In this document: in pieces, positions 1 through 5,860 of the stretch
Layout: each line of letters opens with the position of its first letter
Position numbering within the stretch: the stretch's first letter is position 1
NCBI GenBank assembly: GCA_003552275.1
Contig: PUKL01000133.1
Span: 1-5,860, forward strand
DNA length: 5,860 nucleotides
From: Mollicutes bacterium
GTDB lineage: Bacteria; Bacillota_I; Bacilli_A; Izemoplasmatales; Izemoplasmataceae
Direction: 5' to 3'
Translations under genes and position numbers: made by a program
The notes under the pieces: generated by a model
Seen by the model: the letters and a program-made list of their open reading frames with translations, nothing else
Told to the model about the DNA's origin: nothing
Database searches by the model: none

Positions 1-47
1 AGTCTCCGGCTGCCGATCGGGCCATAGATGAAGCGGTACTCTTCCAT
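1..47 (-). CDS. Probable radical SAM protein, N-terminal fragment (cut by window edge)
   Basis: Only 15 codons and two bases lie inside the window. They start with ATG at 47 and encode MEEYRFIYGPIGSRR. The pattern Y-x-(Y/F)-G-P-x-x-S-R-R near the N-terminus is typical of a family of small radical SAM proteins whose CxxxCxxC iron-sulfur cluster motif follows shortly after; that motif would fall beyond the edge. The start is supported by a good Shine-Dalgarno (GGAGGG at 54-59, 6 bases from the ATG). The gene begins 16 bases after the stop of the PTS-like gene, so the two are almost certainly co-transcribed. The family call rests on a very short stretch, and substrate and function cannot be told from it. 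Confidence 0.5.
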   Translation of the reverse strand, partial: MEEYRFIYGPIGSRR

Positions 48-63
48 ACAAATCCCTCCGGGA

Positions 64-1062
64 TCAGTCGAGTTTGAAATCGCCTGCGCCGATGAGGCCT
101 TTCATCCGCATGAGGATGTCGAAGGCGAAAACGAGGAGGATCGGTCCCGCGAAACAGAGGATGGCGATGATGACGAAGACGTTCATCCCGTGCCCCATGG
201 CATCGAGCACACCGATCGGTCCGACGAGGCCGCTCGTGCCCATGCCGCTGCCGACGGGGGTGCTCTCCATCCCGAGGACCACCGTGGCGATCGGCCCCAA
301 TATGGCCGAAGCGACGATCGGCGGCAGCCAGATGATAGGCTTTTTCAAGACGTTCTTGAACTGCAACATCGACGTGCCGAACGCCGTCGAGAGCACCGTG
401 CCGATGTTGTTGTCTTTGCGGGCCATGACGGCGAAACCGACCATCTGGGCGGCACCGCCCGCCACGGCCGCACCGGCGGCGATGCCGGAGAGTCCGATGG
501 AGATGCCGATCGCCGCGCTCGAGACGGGCGAAGTGAGGATCATACCCATCACGACGGCGATGACGATGCCCATGAGGAAGGGTTGATAGGTCGTGGCCGT
601 CTCGATGAAATTGCCGATCTGTGTCATCCCGAAAGCGACGGGTTCACCGATGAACGTCGCGGCCACATAAGCGACCATGCCCGCGAAAAGGGGAATGAGG
701 ATGATGTCGATGGGGGTGTTCTTGCGGAGGACCCGGCGCAGGGCCTCCACGGCGGCGATGGAAGTCAGATAGGCCACGACGGGATCGAACATGATCGCGG
801 TGGCGATACCGCCGGCCACGGCGCCGCCGATCAGTTTCAGATCCTTCATGCCGAGGCTGTGGGCCACGCCCACGCCGATGCCCACACCCAGGAAGCTTTT
901 CAGGATGTCGGCGAGTTCGAAGAGGTGGTGCGAGTCGAAGACGATCGCGACCTGTTCGACGATGACCCCGATGATGAGGGTCGCGAAAAGGCCCTTCGCC
1001 ATGCCGTTCAAAGTCTTGATGAAATACTCGAGCACTTGTCTTTTCTTGGTTGTCTCCGTCAT
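64..1062 (-). CDS. PfoR-type PTS sugar transporter IIC-like membrane protein
   Basis: A 332-residue, strongly hydrophobic protein with about eight or nine membrane segments, roughly at residues 21-42, 52-70, 76-99, 118-138, 161-180, 182-213, 245-265 and 293-317. The charged N-terminus (MTETTKKR) is followed by alternating Gly/Ala-rich helices such as GVGIGVGVAHSLG (59-71) and a very Gly/Ala-rich stretch at 183-207. Length and pattern match the PTS_EIIC_2/PfoR group (COG3641), whose members are annotated as PTS IIC subunits or, in Clostridium perfringens, as a putative toxin regulator. No IIA or IIB domain is fused and none is encoded in the window, so substrate and phosphotransfer partners are unknown. 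The start at 1062 has a Shine-Dalgarno (GAGGTG) 5 bases upstream. A likely terminator separates it from the riboflavin operon, and it is followed 16 bases later by a radical SAM gene. Confidence 0.8.
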   Translation of the reverse strand: MTETTKKRQVLEYFIKTLNGMAKGLFATLIIGVIVEQVAIVFDSHHLFELADILKSFLGVGIGVGVAHSLGMKDLKLIGGAVAGGIATAIMFDPVVAYLTSIAAVEALRRVLRKNTPIDIILIPLFAGMVAYVAATFIGEPVAFGMTQIGNFIETATTYQPFLMGIVIAVVMGMILTSPVSSAAIGISIGLSGIAAGAAVAGGAAQMVGFAVMARKDNNIGTVLSTAFGTSMLQFKNVLKKPIIWLPPIVASAILGPIATVVLGMESTPVGSGMGTSGLVGPIGVLDAMGHGMNVFVIIAILCFAGPILLVFAFDILMRMKGLIGAGDFKLD

Positions 1063-1096
1063 GAAAGCACCTCACTTGTAGTATACGCTCGTTCAC

Positions 1097-1105
1097 ATTC
1101 TACCA
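1097..1105 (-). promoter_or_regulatory. Possible extended -10 promoter for the PTS IIC-like gene
   Basis: On the minus strand the sequence TGGTAGAAT gives a TGn extended -10 element followed by a five-of-six match to TATAAT. It lies just after the terminator that ends the upstream operon. It would start transcription near 1090 and leave a leader of about 28 bases carrying the Shine-Dalgarno. There is no recognisable -35 at the right distance, where GC-rich terminator stem lies instead. A second -10-like TATACT at 1080-1085 would leave too short a leader. This is an inference from motif and position only. Confidence 0.35.
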
Positions 1106-1107
1106 TG

Positions 1108-1145
1108 AAAAGACGTCTCCCCGGGGAAGAGCCCAGAAAAACGTC
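1108..1145 (-). terminator. Intrinsic terminator at the end of the riboflavin operon
   Basis: Seven bases after the stop of the HAD gene the minus strand folds into a stem of about 14 pairs, GACGUUUUUCUGGG against CCCGGGGAGACGUC, with a 6-base loop (CUCUUC). Several pairs are G-U wobbles. The stem runs into UCUUUUC. The U-tract is short, but position between a downstream-most gene and a new start region fits a rho-independent terminator. On the plus strand no U-tract follows, so it works in one direction only. Confidence 0.65.
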
Positions 1146-1151
1146 GTCTGG

Positions 1152-1811
1152 TCAAAAAAGTTCTTGCAGCTCGGTCACGTCCTCGATGTGGATGTCGGCG
1201 TCCTGCAATTCCTCTTTGCCGCCGAATCCGTAACGGGCGGCGATGGTGAGAAGGCCGTTGAACCGGCCCGCTTCCATGTCGTGATGGCGGTCGCCGACGA
1301 TGGCCATCTTTTCGGGGAAGTCCGCTTTCACGCGTTCCAACACGAGATGTTTCGCTTCGATCCCTTCGAACGTGTCCGAACAGACCATGCGGTCGAAATA
1401 TTCCCCGAGGCCGAACACTTTCGCGTGAGCGCGCATGTAGTAGTCTTTGCAGTTGCTGATGAAGACGAGCTTGTAGCCTTTCTTCCGCAAATCGGCAAGC
1501 GTCGCCAAAGCACCCTCGTAGAGACGGGCGTGTCCGTCTTCGACGAGTCTGCGCATCTCTTCGCCCAAGATGGCCGAGGCTTCGGCCTTGACTTGTTCGG
1601 GGAGGTCGGCGCCGAAGATGTCCCACATCTCTTTGGGGGTCATGCCGAGAAAGCGGCCGAGTTCCTCGTCGCGCCACTTTTTTTCCTTGAGGCCGTGATG
1701 CTCCACGAGGTGACGATAGGCCTTGCGAAAAGCGGGTGCATAGACGTGGAGGCTGTCGTGCAGGGTGCCGTCATAATCGAGAAAGATCGTCTTGATGTCT
1801 TTTTTGTCCAT
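1152..1811 (-). CDS. HAD-superfamily phosphatase, candidate riboflavin-pathway phosphatase
   Basis: A 219-residue haloacid dehalogenase-type hydrolase. All four HAD motifs are visible: motif I DYDGT (nucleophile Asp12, acid/base Asp14), motif II ISN (Ser119, Asn120), motif III Lys154, and motif IV GDRHHD (Asp174, Asp178). The helical insert between motif I and motif II (about residues 18-95) is a C1-type cap as in phosphoglycolate phosphatase-like enzymes, which act on small phosphorylated metabolites in the cytoplasm. It is the last gene of the riboflavin operon. Its ATG lies one base after the ribH stop and has only a weak Shine-Dalgarno, so translation is probably coupled to ribH. That context suggests it removes the phosphate from 5-amino-6-(ribitylamino)uracil 5'-phosphate, a step assigned to HAD enzymes in Bacillus and E. 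coli. The enzyme class is clear; the substrate is inferred from position, and a generic PGP- or PpaX-like role remains possible. Confidence 0.88.
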   Translation of the reverse strand: MDKKDIKTIFLDYDGTLHDSLHVYAPAFRKAYRHLVEHHGLKEKKWRDEELGRFLGMTPKEMWDIFGADLPEQVKAEASAILGEEMRRLVEDGHARLYEGALATLADLRKKGYKLVFISNCKDYYMRAHAKVFGLGEYFDRMVCSDTFEGIEAKHLVLERVKADFPEKMAIVGDRHHDMEAGRFNGLLTIAARYGFGGKEELQDADIHIEDVTELQELF

Positions 1812-1812
1812 G

Positions 1813-2274
1813 CTACACCGTCTTCATGAGGTTGGCCATCTCGATGGCCGAAAGCGCCGCGTCGAAACCCTTGTTGCCGGATTTGGTCCCGCTTCTTTCG
1901 ATCGCTTGTTCGATGGTGTCGGTGGTGAGGACGCCGTAGATCACGGGCACACCCGTCTCCAACGAGACATTGGCGATGCCTTTGGTGACCTCGCTCGCCA
2001 CGTACTCGAAATGGGGGGTGTCGCCGCGGATGACGGCACCGAGGGTGATGACGGCGTCATAGTTGCCGCTCTTGGCGATCCGTTTGGCCACCAGGGGCAT
2101 CTCGAAAGCGCCGGGAACCCAGGTGACGGCGATGTCCTTCTCTTCCATGCCGTGACGCGTCAGCGCGTCCACGGCCCCGGAGAGGAGCTTGCTTCCCAAA
2201 AACTCGTTGAAGCGACCGACGATGATGTTCATCTTCAGTCCCTTCGCATCCAGTTTGCCTTCAAACTTCTTCAT
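1813..2274 (-). CDS. ribH: 6,7-dimethyl-8-ribityllumazine synthase (RibH)
   Basis: The 153-residue protein has the usual length for this enzyme, which condenses 5-amino-6-(ribitylamino)uracil with 3,4-dihydroxy-2-butanone 4-phosphate to form lumazine, the penultimate riboflavin intermediate. Visible motifs are GRFNEF (20-25) for the pyrimidine site, PGAFEMP (54-60), GAVIRGDTPHFEYV (79-92) with catalytic His88, and GVLTTDTIEQAIERSGTKSG (114-133) with phosphate-binding Arg127. Numbering matches the Bacillus enzyme. The family forms pentamers or 60-subunit capsids. The ATG overlaps the ribBA stop by one base (TAATG) and has a strong Shine-Dalgarno, AAGGAGG at 2285-2291, inside the end of ribBA. 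The next gene starts one base after its TAG stop. Confidence 0.97.
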   Translation of the reverse strand: MKKFEGKLDAKGLKMNIIVGRFNEFLGSKLLSGAVDALTRHGMEEKDIAVTWVPGAFEMPLVAKRIAKSGNYDAVITLGAVIRGDTPHFEYVASEVTKGIANVSLETGVPVIYGVLTTDTIEQAIERSGTKSGNKGFDAALSAIEMANLMKTV

Positions 2275-3485
2275 TATTCTTTCTCCTCCTTGATATCGAT
2301 CAGGTGTCCCAATCGATCTCTTTTGGTTTGTAGATAGCGTTTGTTCTTGATGTTGCTCTCCGCTTGCAAGGGCAGGCGTTCGACGATTTCGAGGCCATAG
2401 CCCGCGAGACCGCGGATCTTTTTGGGGTTGTTCGTCAAGAGGCGGATGCGTCGGACCCCCAGATCGCGCAATATCTGGGCGCCGATACCGTAATCGCGCA
2501 TGTCGGCGGGAAAGCCCAGAGCCTCGTTCGCCTCGACCGTGTCGAGCCCCCCGTCTTGGAGATGATAGGCCTTGATCTTGTTGATGAGGCCGATCCCCCG
2601 CCCCTCCTGACGCATATAGAGGAGCACGCCGGCATCCGCTTCCTGTATCCTGCGCATCGCATTGTCGAGCTGTTCACCGCAATCACAACGTTTCGAGCCG
2701 AAAGCGTCGCCGGTCAGACATTCCGAATGCACCCGCACGAGAACGTCGTCTTGTTCGCCGATCTCGCCTTTCACGAGGGCCACATGGTGCTCGCCGCTCA
2801 AGGTGTTCTCGTACCCGACGAGCCGGAATTCGCCGTGATCCGTGGGAAGGACGCTTTCCGCCGCCCGCCGCACATAGATGTCCTTTTGCCGGCGATAGGC
2901 GATGAGGTCGGCGATGGTGATCATCTTGAGGCCGTGTTTTTCGGCATATTTCTCGAGATCCGGCACACGCGCCATGGAGCCGTCGTCGTTCATGATCTCA
3001 CAGATGACACCGGCGGGCTTGAGCCCCGCCAGACGGGCGAGGTCGACCGCGGCCTCGGTGTGGCCGGCCCGTTTCAGAACGCCGCCGTCCTTGGCGATGA
3101 GGGGGAAGACGTGACCGGGTTTTTTGAAATCCGTGGGCCGCGCTTTGGGATCGAGGACCTTCATGATCGTCTGCGCTCTTTCAAAGGCGCTGATGCCGGT
3201 CTTCGTCTCGACGGCGTCGATCGATTCGGTGAAAGCGGTGTGCAACTGGTCGGTCTCGTTGTCGACCATCTTGTCGATGCCGAGCTGATTCAACCGATTC
3301 CGCGTCAAAGGCATGCAGATGAGGCCCCGTCCGTGTGTGGCCATGAAATTGACCGCTTCAGGGGTGACCTTTTCGGCCGCCATGACGAGATCGCCCTCGT
3401 TCTCCCGGTCTTCATCGTCGACGACGATGACCATCTTGCCTTTCTTGATCGCTTCGACCGCTTCCTCTATGGTATCGAAAGGCAT
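2274..3485 (-). CDS. ribBA: Bifunctional DHBP synthase / GTP cyclohydrolase II (RibBA)
   Basis: A 403-residue fusion that provides both starting blocks of riboflavin. The N-terminal domain (about 1-200) makes 3,4-dihydroxy-2-butanone 4-phosphate from ribulose 5-phosphate. It shows the acidic loop DDEDRENEGD (23-32), ATHGRGLICMPL (49-60), PGHVFPL (123-129) and GHTEAAVDL (141-149). The C-terminal domain (about 205-400) opens GTP and releases formate. It has the zinc ligands Cys256, Cys267 and Cys269 in HSECLTGDAFGSKRCDCG, then RQEGRGIGL (292-300) and TNNPKK (351-356). Both sets of key residues look intact, so both activities are expected. The start at 3485 has a good Shine-Dalgarno (AAGGAGTG) and lies 37 bases after ribE, the widest gap within the operon. 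The stop overlaps the ribH start by one base. Confidence 0.97.
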   Translation of the reverse strand: MPFDTIEEAVEAIKKGKMVIVVDDEDRENEGDLVMAAEKVTPEAVNFMATHGRGLICMPLTRNRLNQLGIDKMVDNETDQLHTAFTESIDAVETKTGISAFERAQTIMKVLDPKARPTDFKKPGHVFPLIAKDGGVLKRAGHTEAAVDLARLAGLKPAGVICEIMNDDGSMARVPDLEKYAEKHGLKMITIADLIAYRRQKDIYVRRAAESVLPTDHGEFRLVGYENTLSGEHHVALVKGEIGEQDDVLVRVHSECLTGDAFGSKRCDCGEQLDNAMRRIQEADAGVLLYMRQEGRGIGLINKIKAYHLQDGGLDTVEANEALGFPADMRDYGIGAQILRDLGVRRIRLLTNNPKKIRGLAGYGLEIVERLPLQAESNIKNKRYLQTKRDRLGHLIDIKEEKE

Positions 3486-3522
3486 GTTCTCACTCCTTTT
3501 GTGTGTAGCGTTGTATCGAGGT

Positions 3523-4170
3523 TCAATGATGGAATCCGTGCCGCTTCAAGAAGGCTTGGTCGATTCCCGTACCGTCATCTTTGGCCTTCATGAGGCTTTC
3601 CACATACTTGGCGATGACATCGCATTCGATGTTCACTTTGTCGTTCTTGTCCTTGGTGATGAGAGTCGTTTCTTGTTCGGTGTGGGGGATGATGGACACC
3701 GTGAAGGCGTCCCCTTCCACCGCGACGACGGTGAGGCTGATCCCGTCGACGGCGATGGAGCCCTTGGCGGCGACATAGCGCATGAGAGACTTCTCGAGAC
3801 GGATTGTCACGAGGTGGGCGATGTCCGCCTTTTTCTTCCCGATGATGGTGCCGACGCCGTCGACGTGGCCGCTCACGAAGTGTCCGCCGAGGCGCGAGTC
3901 CGCCCGGAGCGCGCGTTCGATATTGACTTTGGACCCCGTTTTGAGAAGCGTCAGCGTGCTTTTTTCCACGGTCTCTTCCATCACATCGGCAAAGAACGTG
4001 TTCTTGCCCATGTCCGTGACCGTGAGACAGACACCGTCGACAGCGATGCTGTCGCCGATGCGCGTCTCTTCGAGAGCTTTGTGAGCGTCGATCTCCAACC
4101 GTAGTGAACGCGGCCGTTTCCGCATGTTCTTGATGGTGCCCACTTCTTCGATGATGCCCGTGAACATCAT
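3523..4170 (-). CDS. ribE: Riboflavin synthase (alpha subunit)
   Basis: A 215-residue protein that dismutates two lumazine molecules into riboflavin and the ribityl-pyrimidine, acting as a trimer. The N-terminus MFTGIIEE is diagnostic. Two tandem lumazine-binding repeats are visible: the first has DSIAVDGVCLTV (40-51), with the conserved Cys48, and GGHFVSGHVDG (95-105); the second has GSIAVDGISLTV (137-148), IPHT (161-164) and AKYVE (187-191). Two in-frame ATGs lie side by side at 4170 and 4167. The second gives the usual MFTGI start, but the Shine-Dalgarno GAGGAGG just upstream could serve either. The first ATG overlaps the ribD stop (ATGA), so the two genes are translationally coupled. The gene is called ribE in Bacillus-style naming and ribC in E. 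coli. Confidence 0.97.
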   Translation of the reverse strand: MMFTGIIEEVGTIKNMRKRPRSLRLEIDAHKALEETRIGDSIAVDGVCLTVTDMGKNTFFADVMEETVEKSTLTLLKTGSKVNIERALRADSRLGGHFVSGHVDGVGTIIGKKKADIAHLVTIRLEKSLMRYVAAKGSIAVDGISLTVVAVEGDAFTVSIIPHTEQETTLITKDKNDKVNIECDVIAKYVESLMKAKDDGTGIDQAFLKRHGFHH

Positions 4171-5267
4171 GCATCCCCTCCTCGGAAATCATATGTGACC
4201 ATGATATCACCGCTGAAATTGTCGATTTGCACAAACTCGAGTCTTTGGGCGTCTTTCATCCACGCAATCCCTTCGCCGCCCACGGGCGATACCGCATCTT
4301 TCCCGCCGATGATCTTCGGCGCGATGAAAAGATGGAGCCTGTCGACGAGGCCGGCCTCGATGAGCGAGGCGTTCAAGAGGGAACCGCCCTCGACGAGGAT
4401 GCTGTCGATGTCGTCTTCGGCGAGTCTCTTCATGAGGGCGCGGAAATCGATGCCTTTCTTCGTCTCGTCGGCGACGATGACGCGCGCACCCCGTTTTTCG
4501 AAAGCGTGTAGCTTCTCTTTCGGCGCTTTTTTCGTGGTGACGATCCAGGTCGCGGCCGAAGCTGTGGTTCTTAAGACTTTCGCTTCCGAGGATATCTCGC
4601 CGCGTGCGTCGATGATGATGCGGACCGGTTGACGACAATCCTCTTTGTGCCTTGCCGTGAGGAGGGGGTCGTCTTGGATGACGGTGTTCGCCCCGACCAT
4701 CACGGCCCGGAGCCGGGACCTCAATTCGTGTACGAAATACCTTGAGGACTCGTTCGTGATCCAACGGGAATCAAAGGTTTTCGTCGCGGTCTTGCCATCG
4801 GCGCTCATGGCCGTCTTCATCACGACATAGGGTCTTTTTTCTTGCATGAAATGAAAGAAGATTTTGTTCAATGCACGATTCTTTTCGTCCAAAACGCCCG
4901 TTTTCACCTTGATACCGGCATTTTTCAGCTTTTCGACGCCTTTCCCGCCGACGAGGGGGTTCGGGTCGATGGAGCCGATGACGACGCGCTCGATGCCGCT
5001 TTTGATGATGGCGTCGGCACAAGGCGGCGTCTTCCCATGGTGCACACAGGGCTCCAGCGTCACATACATGGTGGACCCTGCGGCCTTTGATCCGGCCTTT
5101 TCGAGGGCATCCGCCTCGGCATGGGGCCTCCCCAAGGCTTCATGGAAGCCTTCGGCGATGATGGCTCCGTCTTTCACGATAAGTGCTCCGACCATGGGAT
5201 TCGGATTCGTTTTGCCGAGCCCCTTTTTCGCCAGCTCGAGCGCTTTTTCCATATAGGTCTCTTCCAT
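4167..5267 (-). CDS. ribD: Bifunctional riboflavin-specific deaminase/reductase (RibD)
   Basis: A 366-residue enzyme that carries out the second and third pyrimidine steps: deamination of the ring amine, then NADPH-dependent reduction of the ribose side chain. The N-terminal cytidine-deaminase-like domain (about 1-145) has TNPNPMVGA (20-28), the zinc ligand His49 and acid Glu51 in HAEADAL, and zinc ligands Cys74 and Cys83 in EPCVHHGKTPPC. These are the same residue numbers as in Bacillus RibG. The reductase domain follows from about residue 150, with MSADGKTATK, RLRAVMVGANTVIQDDPLLT and LVEGGSLLNASLIEAGLVD. I chose the ATG at 5267 because GGAG lies 8 bases upstream and the resulting length and residue numbering match the family. 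The reading frame stays open to an ATG at 5384, but that lies inside the riboswitch. First gene of the operon, overlapping ribE by four bases. Confidence 0.96.
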   Translation of the reverse strand: MEETYMEKALELAKKGLGKTNPNPMVGALIVKDGAIIAEGFHEALGRPHAEADALEKAGSKAAGSTMYVTLEPCVHHGKTPPCADAIIKSGIERVVIGSIDPNPLVGGKGVEKLKNAGIKVKTGVLDEKNRALNKIFFHFMQEKRPYVVMKTAMSADGKTATKTFDSRWITNESSRYFVHELRSRLRAVMVGANTVIQDDPLLTARHKEDCRQPVRIIIDARGEISSEAKVLRTTASAATWIVTTKKAPKEKLHAFEKRGARVIVADETKKGIDFRALMKRLAEDDIDSILVEGGSLLNASLIEAGLVDRLHLFIAPKIIGGKDAVSPVGGEGIAWMKDAQRLEFVQIDNFSGDIMVTYDFRGGDA

Positions 5268-5286
5268 GTGCACCACTCCGCGAATG

Positions 5287-5317
5287 AAAAATGCCCCGGA
5301 TACCATATCCAGGGCAT
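5287..5317 (-). terminator. Riboswitch-controlled terminator (attenuator) before ribD
   Basis: A 12-bp hairpin, AUGCCCUGGAUA against UAUCCGGGGCAU with a UGG loop and a single G-U pair, runs directly into a U-tract. It lies 20 bases downstream of the ribD aptamer and 19 bases before the ribD start. This is the expression platform expected for a transcription-attenuating FMN riboswitch: ligand binding should let this hairpin form and stop transcription before ribD. Confidence 0.92.
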
Positions 5318-5338
5318 GATAAGCAGAAAAAGGGACCC

Positions 5339-5447
5339 ACATCTTCTTCCATCCAGACTGTGACTGTCGGTATGGGAATCGCACCCATTCAGCTTTCGCT
5401 CGCGGACTGTACCGCCGGTCGGGAATTCCACCCCGCCCTGAAGATGT
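5339..5447 (-). ncRNA. FMN riboswitch (RFN element) controlling the rib operon
   Basis: The minus strand carries an almost textbook RFN aptamer of about 109 bases. P1 is an 8-bp stem, ACAUCUUC with GAAGAUGU. The 5' part contains AGGGCGGGGUGGAAUUCCCG and CCGGCGGUACAGUCCGCGAG. A very short arm closed by a GAAA loop follows (GC-GAAA-GC), then GGGUGCGAUUCCCAUACC. The 3' part has the highly conserved CCGACAGUCACAGUCUGGAU followed by GGAAGAAGAU. The element binds flavin mononucleotide. Its location between a strong promoter and a terminator upstream of ribD shows feedback control of riboflavin synthesis. The variable arm is of the minimal type, with no inserted extra stem. Confidence 0.97.
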
Positions 5448-5455
5448 CCATTTGT

Positions 5456-5484
5456 ATTATATGCAAGGAACGTGTCAAAGTCAA
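5456..5484 (-). promoter_or_regulatory. Vegetative sigma-factor promoter of the riboflavin operon
   Basis: On the minus strand, -35 TTGACT (5479-5484) and -10 TATAAT (5456-5461) are separated by exactly 17 bases, a near-consensus housekeeping promoter. Transcription should start around 5449-5451, only a few bases before the first pair of the riboswitch P1 stem. A second TTGACA six bases after the first is only 11 bases from the -10, too close to act as its -35. Confidence 0.9.
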
Positions 5485-5542
5485 CGAAAAAGGCAACCGG
5501 ATGCGAACGGCCGACACATTCCGACGATAATCGTGACCACGG

Positions 5543-5860
5543 CTACTCTTTGAAGGCTTTTGTCGCGTCGATCGCCCGTTGCCAACCCGAAAGATGGCGC
5601 TTTCGTGTTTTTTCGTCCATGACGGGCTTGAAGGTCTTGTCGGTCTTCCAGATCTTGCGGATTTCTTCGGGGGAGTCCCAATAATCGACTGCGAGGCCGG
5701 CGAGATAGGCCGCCCCCAAGGCGGTGGTCTCTTGGATTTCGGCCCGGATGACCTCGTTGTCGAGGATATCGGCCTGGAACTGCATCAGGAACTCGTTGAC
5801 GGTGGCCCCGCCGTCGACCTTGAACGATTTGATGGGGAGGCCGGTGTCTTCTTCCATCGC
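5543..5860 (-). CDS. glpK: Glycerol kinase, C-terminal part (5' end outside window)
   Basis: The last 106 codons of a gene that enters from beyond 5860 and ends with TAG at 5543-5545. The fragment is the end of the FGGY carbohydrate kinase C-terminal domain. VDGGATVNEFLMQFQADIL (starting about 15 residues into the fragment) is part of the ATP-binding region, and ETTALGAAYLAGLAVDYW matches the glycerol kinase ETTALGAAYLAGLAVG-W block. The tail MDEKTRKRHLSGWQRAI is also typical. The enzyme phosphorylates glycerol to glycerol 3-phosphate in the cytoplasm. The full protein is usually about 500 residues, so roughly 80 percent lies outside the window. The ATG at 5857 is internal and not a start. 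The 97-base gap and the new promoter make it a separate transcription unit from the riboflavin genes. Confidence 0.93.
   Translation of the reverse strand, partial: AMEEDTGLPIKSFKVDGGATVNEFLMQFQADILDNEVIRAEIQETTALGAAYLAGLAVDYWDSPEEIRKIWKTDKTFKPVMDEKTRKRHLSGWQRAIDATKAFKE

Noticed and set aside
1080..1085. GTATAC/TATACT as the -10 of the PTS-like gene
   Set aside because: Transcription would begin about 10 bases before the ATG, cutting into the Shine-Dalgarno, and the -35 matches only three of six bases. The upstream extended -10 at 1097-1105 fits better.
28..1233. A 401-codon open frame on the plus strand, opposite the PTS-like gene
   Set aside because: Its product is a low-complexity run of Asp, Glu, His, Arg and Gly with no domain. 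It mirrors the GC-biased codons of the real minus-strand gene and crosses both that gene and the terminator, so it is an antisense shadow.
2364..3593. A 409-codon open frame on the plus strand, opposite ribBA
   Set aside because: It lies antisense to a well-supported bifunctional enzyme, has no recognisable motif and no convincing ribosome site, and runs out past the ribBA start into ribE. Such frames are common opposite GC-rich genes.
5268..5384. A longer ribD start at 5384, giving a 405-residue protein
   Set aside because: The extra 39 codons would be read from the FMN aptamer and the terminator hairpin, and they resemble no RibD N-terminus. The ATG at 5267 has a ribosome site and restores the family's residue numbering (His49, Cys74, Cys83).
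5471..5484. Tandem TTGACT-TTGACA as a possible regulator binding repeat
   Set aside because: The two copies are adjacent with no spacer and are explained by the -35 region. There is no symmetry or third copy to suggest an operator.
5487..5512. A possible glpK terminator (GGCCG...CGGTTGCC followed by five T on the minus strand)
   Set aside because: The stem is only two plus three pairs with a bulge, too weak to call. The T-run probably just precedes the rib promoter. How glpK transcription ends is not clear from the sequence.

Overview
The window reads almost entirely on the minus strand and looks like ordinary chromosome of a Gram-positive-type bacterium, probably Bacillota. Reasons are the strong AAGGAGG-type Shine-Dalgarno sites, an FMN riboswitch coupled to an intrinsic terminator, a fused RibBA enzyme and a PfoR-type PTS membrane protein. 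Base composition is moderately GC-rich. TAA, TAG and TGA all serve as stops, so the standard bacterial code applies. I cannot place the organism more precisely.

Layout in the direction of transcription (high to low coordinates). (1) 5860-5543: the C-terminal end of a glycerol kinase gene (glpK), cut by the window edge. (2) 5484-5287: the control region of the riboflavin operon, with a near-consensus promoter (TTGACT-17-TATAAT), an FMN riboswitch aptamer starting almost at the transcription start, and a 12-bp terminator hairpin before the first gene. (3) 5267-1152: five closely packed genes, ribD, ribE (riboflavin synthase), ribBA, ribH and a HAD-family phosphatase. Start and stop codons overlap or nearly touch at three of the four junctions. 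(4) 1145-1108: a likely intrinsic terminator ending that operon. (5) 1105-1: a second transcription unit with a possible extended -10 promoter, a PfoR-type PTS IIC-like membrane protein, and the first 15 codons of a probable radical SAM protein.

Together the rib genes encode the route from GTP and ribulose 5-phosphate to riboflavin. RibBA supplies the pyrimidine and the four-carbon unit, RibD deaminates and reduces, RibH makes lumazine and RibE makes riboflavin. The one step these enzymes do not perform is dephosphorylation of the RibD product, and the HAD phosphatase at the end of the operon is a good candidate for it. FMN sensed by the leader should shut the operon down by premature termination.

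I found no mobile element, CRISPR array, tRNA or rRNA, and no convincing novel system. The points most worth following are the HAD gene in the riboflavin operon, a specific antiterminator pairing in the riboswitch, and the orphan PTS-like protein paired with a radical SAM gene.
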